Below, piece by piece: positions 58,865 through 64,000 of a DNA stretch of 64,000 bases. The notes under the pieces are model-generated. The model did no database searches. It saw only the letters and a list, made by a program, of their open reading frames with translations, and was not told the origin of the DNA. The DNA comes from Aldehydirespirator sp965204415 (GTDB taxonomy: Bacteria; Actinomycetota; Acidimicrobiia; Acidimicrobiales; Aldehydirespiratoraceae), in NCBI GenBank assembly GCA_965204415.1, contig CBDBEL010000001.1, positions 930,001 through 994,000 on the forward strand, given 5' to 3'. The stretch's first letter is position 1. Every line of letters begins with the position of its first letter. The translations under genes and the position numbers were made by a program.

Positions 58865-59497
58865 TCAGGTCTGCGCTGGCCCGGTGTCTGCGATGGTGCG
58901 AAACGTGATCGAGACGCGTCGTTGGCGCTTGGTCCTTTGGCCGTTCCAAGTGTCGGAGCGCCGTTTCGCAATGCCGTGACGCCACTTGAAGCGGGCATCG
59001 CCGTAGAGAAGCACGAGGCTGAGCGGCGCCAAGGGCCGCACATGCTTGTCCCCAGTCGAATCACAGCTGAAGTCCATGTTGACCGCCGAGCACAAGCTCA
59101 CGGTCGCTACAACGGGGCCGAAGCAGTCCCTGTCGATGTGGGGGGCGATCCCCTGTCCAGGCAAGTACTCGTTGATGATCGCCTGTTCGAACGGCCGGTC
59201 GGGGTCGAGCAACTGCTTCGCTTCGATAGATGCAGCTTCACGCACCATGCTCGACAGTTGCGCCAGCCACTCGGGCAATGGCCCGATGCGGGCCGTCTCG
59301 TCAAGTCCGCGACTGGTGTAGTCGTACTTGTACCCGAAGTGCATCACACGCCGGGAGAGGTCCGTGAGCCACTCAGAGTCGCCGATGCGCGCGAGCAGCC
59401 CCTCCTCCTGGGAGGCATCCAAGAAGTCGGGGTGGTACTCAAGCCCCAGGGGCGCAGTCGCTGTGTCCGCGTCTATCAGCGGTAGTTGCAGGCTCAT
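58865..59497 (-). CDS. AlkB-like 2OG/Fe(II) dioxygenase
   Basis: 210 residues from ATG 59497, ATGA-coupled to the upstream methyltransferase. The double-stranded beta-helix is shown by INEYLPGQGIAPHIDRDCFGP with Fe ligands His120 and Asp122, LLYGDARFKWRHGIAKRR with His174, and RQRRVSITFRT with the 2-oxoglutarate-binding arginines. Family members remove alkyl groups from nucleic-acid bases, mostly 1-methyladenine and 3-methylcytosine; related plant and animal proteins act on tRNA or mRNA. Pairing with a methyltransferase suggests that the two act on the same mark or substrate. Confidence 0.9.
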   Translation of the reverse strand: MSLQLPLIDADTATAPLGLEYHPDFLDASQEEGLLARIGDSEWLTDLSRRVMHFGYKYDYTSRGLDETARIGPLPEWLAQLSSMVREAASIEAKQLLDPDRPFEQAIINEYLPGQGIAPHIDRDCFGPVVATVSLCSAVNMDFSCDSTGDKHVRPLAPLSLVLLYGDARFKWRHGIAKRRSDTWNGQRTKRQRRVSITFRTIADTGPAQT

Positions 59498-60276
59498 GTG
59501 CGCAGGATCCAGTGCTCTGCTCGTACATCCCACAGTTTAGTTTGCTCGTCCCAGTGAATCGGGCCGTCACCACCGGTGGGACCAGGGAAACGCCGCCGCA
59601 CCTGCACATCAATGGGATGTTGCTTCTTGAGGACCCTGGCCTTCTTGAGCATCTGCTCGAGGTCGAAGAGTGCACCTCCGCTGAGGTCCGCGGTGGTGTA
59701 GATCAGATCGACAGCCCGGTCCACCTCGCCGACGGCTCGCTTGATGACGGACGCCCACGAGCCTATGTGAGCTGGTGCGACACTCCTTTGGTGGGCCACG
59801 TAGCTGAACGTGAAGAGCAACCGATCAACCTCGGCGAAGTCAACATCCTCAAGTGACTCGACGTAGTCGGCTGATCCGAAGCCCGCACCAAGATGCCTGA
59901 GGATCTGTCTGCCGAGCTCTCGCATCATCGGGTTGGGGTCGAAAGCTCGGTAGTCGACCCGTTGGCGCTTCTTCCGCTTGAGAGCCTCGCCTAGCCCGAC
60001 GGCCACCGTCGCCGCCCCGGCGCCGATGTCGACAACCGACAGGCGCTCGCCCTTCCGCGGTGGAGCGTGGCGCGCCTTCTTGTACACCTCGCGGAAGACG
60101 TCGGCATGACCCCGTTGGTAGCGGAAGGAGTCACGTAGAGCATAGGAGTCGGGCGCATCCGGCGCGAGTTGTCCTCGGCGGCTTGGGGACTCGGCTGCGT
60201 TCCGCTGCTCGTCTGGAGTCTCGCTCCATCGGGACACGATGACCTCGGCAAATGCTCTGTCGTAGTCCACCGCCAT
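59494..60276 (-). CDS. SAM-dependent methyltransferase
   Basis: 260 residues from ATG 60276 (MAVDYDRAFAEVIVSRWSETPDEQ). Class I fold: motif I VVDIGAGAATVAVGLGEAL, RAFDPNPMMRELGRQIL, DRLLFTFSYVAHQ and a basic strand-rich C-terminus. The overall plan recalls ribosome- or RNA-associated methyltransferases, but the target is unknown. Translationally coupled by ATGA to the alkB-like gene. Confidence 0.82.
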   Translation of the reverse strand: MAVDYDRAFAEVIVSRWSETPDEQRNAAESPSRRGQLAPDAPDSYALRDSFRYQRGHADVFREVYKKARHAPPRKGERLSVVDIGAGAATVAVGLGEALKRKKRQRVDYRAFDPNPMMRELGRQILRHLGAGFGSADYVESLEDVDFAEVDRLLFTFSYVAHQRSVAPAHIGSWASVIKRAVGEVDRAVDLIYTTADLSGGALFDLEQMLKKARVLKKQHPIDVQVRRRFPGPTGGDGPIHWDEQTKLWDVRAEHWILRT

Positions 60277-60482
60277 ACCGCATACCTCTAGCACCTCCGA
60301 CTTGAGCTTCCTCAATCTCCCCGGGCGACAACGGCACTGGTGCACAGATCGACTGCGACCCGAAACGAGCCAGTCCCAGCGCTGCCCCGAGTTCGGCGTC
60401 CAGCTCGGTGGGCAACCCCATCAGCTTCTCACCGTCGAAGCTGTCGTTGCTCGGACCCCTCGAAGCCCAAGACGGCCAGCGG
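60277..60482. other. No convincing gene
   Basis: About 205 bp between two minus-strand genes. A short minus-strand frame around ATG 60421 (NDSFDGEKLMGLPTELDAELGAALGLARFG) could be a gene relic, but it runs into the methyltransferase out of frame. Nothing more supported. Confidence 0.4.
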
Positions 60483-60842
60483 TCAGTCCCTGAAGCCGTG
60501 CACGGTGATGTTCTCGATCATGGCCTGATCGAACCACACATCGTGATATGCGCACGCCGAGGGAGCGTCGGCCAGAGCGATTCGGGCCCACTCGGTGGTC
60601 GGGTCCAGCGACGCCGCCAATCCGATGGGGCGACGGCTGCGGTGCTTGTAGACCCAGCCGGGAACCGCGACCCCGTCACGGTCACACAGCGCATGGACCA
60701 CCGCCGCGATGCGCACGAGATCGTGCCGGCGCGACGTGAGCCGGTCATGCCACCGGTGACGGCGCGGCGCTTGGGCGATCATCATCGGGCGCTGCTGCGC
60801 GAAGCAGGCCCAACGCTTGACAAACTCGCGCAGGTCCACCAA
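60483..60842 (-). CDS. Hypothetical protein
   Basis: 119 residues (MVDLREFVKRWACFAQQRPMMIAQAPRRHRWHDRLTSRRHDLVRIAAVVHALCDRDGVAVPGWVYKHRSRRPIGLA). Coherent amphipathic composition and a normal-looking C-terminus (SACAYHDVWFDQAMIENITVHGFRD) argue for a real gene. No domain is assigned with confidence; such short proteins with VPGWV and DVWFD segments often accompany toxin-antitoxin or nucleotidyltransferase genes. Confidence 0.6.
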   Translation of the reverse strand: MVDLREFVKRWACFAQQRPMMIAQAPRRHRWHDRLTSRRHDLVRIAAVVHALCDRDGVAVPGWVYKHRSRRPIGLAASLDPTTEWARIALADAPSACAYHDVWFDQAMIENITVHGFRD

Positions 60843-61005
60843 CCCGTTGCGGCCATCAACGAGCCGCCGCCGCGGTCACCTCGCTGTCTGCCCGGCCCTC
60901 CCAGCCGCAGGCGCTGCCCGAACTCAGCGCCGAATCCCCCACAGCTACGAGCCTAACGACGACCGCCGAAGCGCTCGACGCCGCTGGCGGACAAGGCCGG
61001 CAGGC

Positions 61006-61236
61006 CTAGGTCGCGTTCTTAGGGAGCCTGCCCGCTCCGGTACTCGCCGTCGGTGGGCGCTTAGTCCTCTGCTCCGGTCGACGCGGCGCTCTCAGCCTCA
61101 TCGCCGCGGCTGCGTCGCATGCGTCTCGCCAGCCGCGATCGGCTGGCTCAACCACCTCAGCCGGTTGAGCGCGCTCCAAGGGTTCAGAGCCGCTGTCGGT
61201 CTCGTTCGGCACCCTCCGCCGAACATCGTCGTTCAT
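61006..61236 (-). CDS. Possible small protein coupled to upstream hypothetical gene
   Basis: 76 residues (MNDDVRRRVPNETDSGSEPLERAQPAEVVEPADRG...), starting with ATGA overlap on the 80-residue gene's stop. Low-complexity and Arg/Pro-rich; coding status is doubtful. Confidence 0.3.
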   Translation of the reverse strand: MNDDVRRRVPNETDSGSEPLERAQPAEVVEPADRGWRDACDAAAAMRLRAPRRPEQRTKRPPTASTGAGRLPKNAT

Positions 61237-61475
61237 GCGGCAGAGACTGACGAGTCCTTGCCCGCATCTGCGGCGGCCTGGCCTAAGGGATACCGCCTCA
61301 TGGCGTCGCGCAAATCGTCTCCGACCTCCTGCCACACGTCCCGGATGAACTCCTCGTCCTCATCGGGCTCTACGCTCTCCGGCACCAAGCGGGTGCTACC
61401 CAAGAACTGAGACAACTCCGCGAGAATGGGCCCGCTCAGATTCCAGGCGGAGACAACGAGAGTCGTCTCCCTCAT
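61233..61475 (-). CDS. Small acidic hypothetical protein
   Basis: 80 residues from ATG 61475 with GGGAG upstream: MRETTLVVSAWNLSGPILAELSQFLGSTRLVPESVEPDEDEEFIRDVWQEVGDDLRDAMRRYPLGQ. An N-terminal beta-strand and a C-terminal acidic helix make a plausible folded protein. No family recognised. Confidence 0.55.
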   Translation of the reverse strand: MRETTLVVSAWNLSGPILAELSQFLGSTRLVPESVEPDEDEEFIRDVWQEVGDDLRDAMRRYPLGQAAADAGKDSSVSAA

Positions 61476-61794
61476 GTGATCATCTCCCTCACGTGACCGT
61501 CTCCCTCTCTTTGTGGCGCCCTGGCCGTCTTCCCCGATCGGACCGGATTTCGCGAAACGGCACATCTAGGAACACAAGTAAACCTTGGCCGGCCCCGGTC
61601 CGCAATCTCGACTTGCTGTGGCCGAGAGCTTCCGCGGGTGGACTCCATCGCCCAGCGAAGTCGACAGGCAAGCGCTCTCCGATCACGCGCCGTTGCCTAT
61701 CAGCGTCGCGCATCCGTGTGATGGCGTGGCGGATGCCTCGACGACCTGATCCCCTACCCAGTGCTTGATCGGCAGCCAATCGGCCTCCCTAGAA
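61476..61794. other. No convincing gene
   Basis: About 320 bp. A minus-strand frame of 96 residues (61489-61779) is Arg-rich and lacks a ribosome site, so it is not called. Two short similar segments (GTGA..GTCTCCCTC type) lie at 61476-61507. Confidence 0.4.
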
Positions 61795-61885
61795 CCGTAG
61801 TCTCCTTATGAGTGTATCAGCAATTACCGGTAAATGAGTTCTGTCCTATCTTATTTTATAGTGTATCATGATCAACGCTCCATGA
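61795..61885. other. AT-rich patch
   Basis: A stretch of about 90 bp far richer in A and T than anything else in the window (for example 61848-61868). It contains two GTGTATCA motifs (61814 and 61861 regions) and ATCATGAT. Candidate promoter, regulator-binding site or integration scar; no gene. Confidence 0.55.
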
Positions 61886-61937
61886 TTGGACGGTGGGCTT
61901 CGAGCAGGTCGTTGCGGCGGTAGGACTTGGCGATGCC

Positions 61938-62029
61938 GCGGGGGAATCAAGAAATGGCTGCTCATCCAGGCCGTCGTCGCCTTCGTCGGCGTCTGCCTCA
62001 TCATGGGAGTGCTGCTTTCAGTATCGTGA
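61938..62029 (+). other. Orphan membrane-segment reading frame
   Basis: The frame ending at TGA 62027-62029 reads GIKKWLLIQAVVAFVGVCLIMGVLLSVS, an almost perfect single transmembrane helix with basic N-terminal flank. No start codon was found close upstream in this frame. Its stop is 4 nt before ATG 62034, suggesting that a small membrane-protein gene once preceded, and was coupled to, the next frame. Confidence 0.4.
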
Positions 62030-62033
62030 CCAC

Positions 62034-62325
62034 ATGGCCAAGGAGCAGCCCACCAATTCCCGGTCCAAGCAGCGGCTCGGAGCGATGCCCGTCAGAACCG
62101 TCAACAGAGGCTTCATCCCCGAACGCCGCAAACGGTGCCAAGACAGCAACCGCTCCTCCTCCTCCTGAACCGGCGCCGCTGGCCCGGACAGTGGCAGGAG
62201 TGAACAGCACCAGCCCCGGCCGCTCCCTCAGCCTCGACGAGGCCCTCGGGCGGCTCAAGTCGATGCGCGGCAAATACACCCGACCCGCCAAGCTCCTCGA
62301 CGACGACCGATGCAATACTGCCTAG
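62034..62325 (+). pseudogene. Small gene broken by a +1 insertion
   Basis: From ATG 62034 the frame reads MAKEQPTNSRSKQRLGAMP; after an extra base near 62090 the continuation is in another frame: SEPSTEASSPNAANGAKTA...SLSLDEALGRLKSMRGKYTRPAKLLDDDRCNTA. Joining the two gives a coherent protein of about 97 residues. The related block at 58744-58795 lacks the extra base, supporting the insertion. Function unknown. Confidence 0.6.
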
Positions 62326-62419
62326 TCAGCAGGCGAATCTATGCATCTTCGGTTGTCGCTCTGTGTCTGCTCAGCCTGATCGCCGCCGGACCGGGCCAGG
62401 TGTTCCCGACCGTGGGCCG

Positions 62420-63487
62420 CTAGGCGGTGTCTTCTATTGCTGACTGGAAGGCGTGCAGCGTCTGCGGGTCGAAGCAGACGAAGCGGATGGTGCGGACCTT
62501 GGTGGATGTTGAACGCACGGCGTCCACGGCGGTGGTGGCGGCTGCCTCCAGCGGATAGCCGCGGGCGCCGGTTGCGATCGCCGGGAAGGCCACGCTGTCG
62601 GCGCCGACCTCGTCTGCGCACGCCAGGGACTCGCGGTAGCACGACTCCAGCAGCACCGGCTCGCCGCGGGTGCCGCCGGTCCACTTCGGCGCCACCGTGT
62701 GGATGACCCACCGAGCCGCGAGCCCGAAGCCCGGGGTGACCACCGCCCGCCCGACGTCGCAGCCGCCTAGCGCTCGACAGTGCCGCAGCAGTTCGGGGCC
62801 GGCGGCGTGGTGGATCGCGCCGTTGATTCCCTCGCCGGTCTCCAGATGCCGGTTGGCGGTGTTGACGACGGCGTCGACGTCCTGGTCCGTGATGTCTCCC
62901 AGCACGGCCCCAAGGGCGGGGATCCGCGACGTGACCGTCGGCAGTAGCAGGGGCATCGGATCGCCGGACACATGCACGATCAGGTCCCGCAGCTCGTCGC
63001 GCTCGGCGACCGGGTCGAACCTCTCCGGGTCGAAGTCTCCCCTCCTGCGGTCGGGATGGCCCTCGATCCTCGCCGACGTGGCCACGAAGCCCGTCTCCTT
63101 GGCCGCGAACGTCACTTCGTAGATGCCGTAGCCGGTCCAGCTGCGATGCAGGAACAAGCGGTCGTCCTCCATGAACGCGAGCCACTTGTCGTTCATGTCC
63201 ATGGGCGAGTACCCCGTCGCGATCGCCTGCATGTCCTCTCGCGAGACGACCATGCCCGGCGGCGGGATCGCCACCGGCGTCCTCATGGGCGAAACGCTCT
63301 GGCCCCATGGACCCTGCCCGTCGTCCTCGACACAAGGAAACCCCCACCCGTGCCTGCCGATGACGTCCTCGGGCGGCCCGTCGGGCCCCCACAGCGCCAA
63401 AGCGAACAGGCTCAGCGACTCGCCGGCCGATCCTTCAACGCTGCCGGTGCTCTCGCCCGTCTCGTCCGGGTCGTCGCTCACGTTCAC
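62420..63487 (-). CDS. Macrodomain protein (ADP-ribose binding/hydrolase)
   Basis: 355 residues. The C-terminal macrodomain (about 190-345) has AVLGDITDQDVDAVVNTANRHLETGEGINGAIHHAAGPELLRHCRALGGCDVGRAVVTPGFGLAARWVIHTVAPKW and VAFPAIATGARGYPLEAAA. The catalytic-loop pattern is that of MacroD/YmdB-type deacetylases, with NTAN for NAAN and GEGI for GGGV. The N-terminal 190 residues form an extra domain with IAIPPPGMVV and LFLHRSWTGYGIYEV, unrecognised. It may remove ADP-ribose from proteins or nucleic acids. Divergent from the AlbA-type gene at 63747. Confidence 0.85.
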   Translation of the reverse strand: MNVSDDPDETGESTGSVEGSAGESLSLFALALWGPDGPPEDVIGRHGWGFPCVEDDGQGPWGQSVSPMRTPVAIPPPGMVVSREDMQAIATGYSPMDMNDKWLAFMEDDRLFLHRSWTGYGIYEVTFAAKETGFVATSARIEGHPDRRRGDFDPERFDPVAERDELRDLIVHVSGDPMPLLLPTVTSRIPALGAVLGDITDQDVDAVVNTANRHLETGEGINGAIHHAAGPELLRHCRALGGCDVGRAVVTPGFGLAARWVIHTVAPKWTGGTRGEPVLLESCYRESLACADEVGADSVAFPAIATGARGYPLEAAATTAVDAVRSTSTKVRTIRFVCFDPQTLHAFQSAIEDTA

Positions 63488-63746
63488 TCAACTCCTCGCA
63501 GTCCTGATTCCCTGGCGGTCTCGCCACTCCGACCTCAATCCAAGCACGCCTGTGTGACATCCCATGCCGTCACGTCCCCTGCCGGCTGCGCCGAACTCAT
63601 CGCTGGTCAGTTCAGGGGCAGCTTCGGGCCGACGTGCGCGTAGGGGTTTGGATCGGGGGGCCTGAGAAAGGCTCGCCGCCGGTCACGGAAAGCCCCCTAC
63701 GGAGTTATGTAGCATTTGATCCGTCCAGGGAGATACACTCATCAGA
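63488..63746. promoter_or_regulatory. Divergent intergenic region
   Basis: About 260 bp between the macrodomain and AlbA-type genes. The right part (63700-63746) is AT-richer and probably holds the rightward promoter. A 5-bp inverted repeat (gtgac/gtcac) lies at 63551-63570. No gene seen. Confidence 0.4.
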
Positions 63747-64000
63747 ATGACAAATACTTCATATCCATCCTTTCATCCGGAGAGCGCTTCTAGAACCTTT
63801 TCGATGACTGTTGAGGATTTCAGGGCACTGTTTCCGAGTGAGAGCAGCTATGTCGAGTGGAAGGCGGGAGTGAGTTCGGACGCCATACAGCGAGTGGTCG
63901 TGGCCTTCTCCAACGCCGACGGCGGTGTGCTCATGATTGGCGTCGACGATCAAGGTCAGGCGAAGGGAAAGCCGCTGGATGCGGGGCTCGAGAAGCGGCT
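63747..64000 (+). CDS. AlbA_2/Schlafen-type ATP-binding protein, partial
   Basis: N-terminal 84 residues from ATG 63747 (ATG 63804 is an alternative, MTVEDFRALFPSESSYVEWKAG). ESSYVEWKAGVSSDAIQRVVVAFSNADGGVLMIGVDDQGQAKG matches the AlbA_2 domain (E-x-K, AFxNxxGGxLxIGVDDxGxxxG) found in putative DNA-binding or Schlafen-like regulators and some defence proteins. The gene runs past the window edge, so the rest cannot be judged. Confidence 0.8.
   Translation, partial: MTNTSYPSFHPESASRTFSMTVEDFRALFPSESSYVEWKAGVSSDAIQRVVVAFSNADGGVLMIGVDDQGQAKGKPLDAGLEKR

Noticed and set aside
61489..61779. 96-residue minus-strand hypothetical protein
   Set aside because: Arg-rich, no ribosome site, no domain, and overlaps the leader of the better-supported 80-residue gene.

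Overview
This 64 kb window is dense, high-GC bacterial DNA, and the gene set points to an actinobacterium. Indicators are several LLM-family (F420-type) oxidoreductases, a LigD polymerase-domain protein, GTG starts, an AbiEi-type regulator, P450s of actinobacterial type and many ATGA/GTGA stop-start overlaps. An S-layer-homology/RCC1-repeat surface protein and a standalone glutaminyl-tRNA synthetase would fit an uncultured Acidimicrobiia-like lineage. That placement is inference; no rRNA or tRNA gene was recognised.

Region 1 (1-5.7 kb) holds acyl-CoA and isoprenoid/steroid-like catabolism genes: two acyl-CoA synthetases, an enoyl-CoA hydratase and a P450 coupled to psuG. Region 2 (5.7-9.2 kb) is an Abi-like HEPN gene followed by a secreted SLH plus RCC1-repeat protein, whose leader can fold into a three-way junction. 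Region 3 (9.3-22.8 kb) is mostly housekeeping: aminotransferase, thioredoxin-like protein and DsbB; an EF-hand/pretoxin-like protein; an LLM oxidoreductase and LigD polymerase; aroK-aroQ; matB; a substrate-binding lipoprotein; a thioesterase.

Region 4 (22.8-42 kb) looks like a catabolic cluster for an aromatic or amine-bearing substrate. It has a molybdopterin oxidoreductase, a glutamine-synthetase-like ligase, a P450, a Rieske oxygenase, LigA/LigB ring-cleavage subunits, a fumarylacetoacetate-hydrolase-family enzyme, a ThDP enzyme, a complete livHMGF uptake system and a 6PGDH-like dehydrogenase. It is interrupted by a 2.1 kb insert (AAA ATPase plus small genes) flanked by two apparently identical 1,057-bp direct copies of the 3' part of the ThDP gene. 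A relic of an RCC1 repeat sits exactly at the right junction.

Region 5 (42-51.1 kb) is a defence island: a type III restriction-modification pair, then a short type II CBASS operon on the opposite strand (DUF2188 protein, patatin phospholipase, CD-NTase, E2-like protein). Divergent from CBASS is an ImmA/IrrE protease gene, a 10-codon leader peptide and an XRE regulator. A perfect 16-bp palindrome lies between the divergent units and is the obvious candidate operator.

Region 6 (51.1-57.7 kb) contains a duplicated LLM oxidoreductase-glnS unit. The first glnS copy is a short frameshifted remnant followed by sodC; the second carries an inserted repeat that recurs at 56.4 kb. Region 7 (57.7-64 kb) is a degraded accessory zone: a truncated AbiEi-like gene, an AlkB-methyltransferase pair, small hypothetical genes, an AT-rich patch, a frameshifted small gene, a macrodomain protein, and the start of an AlbA/Schlafen-type protein at the window edge.
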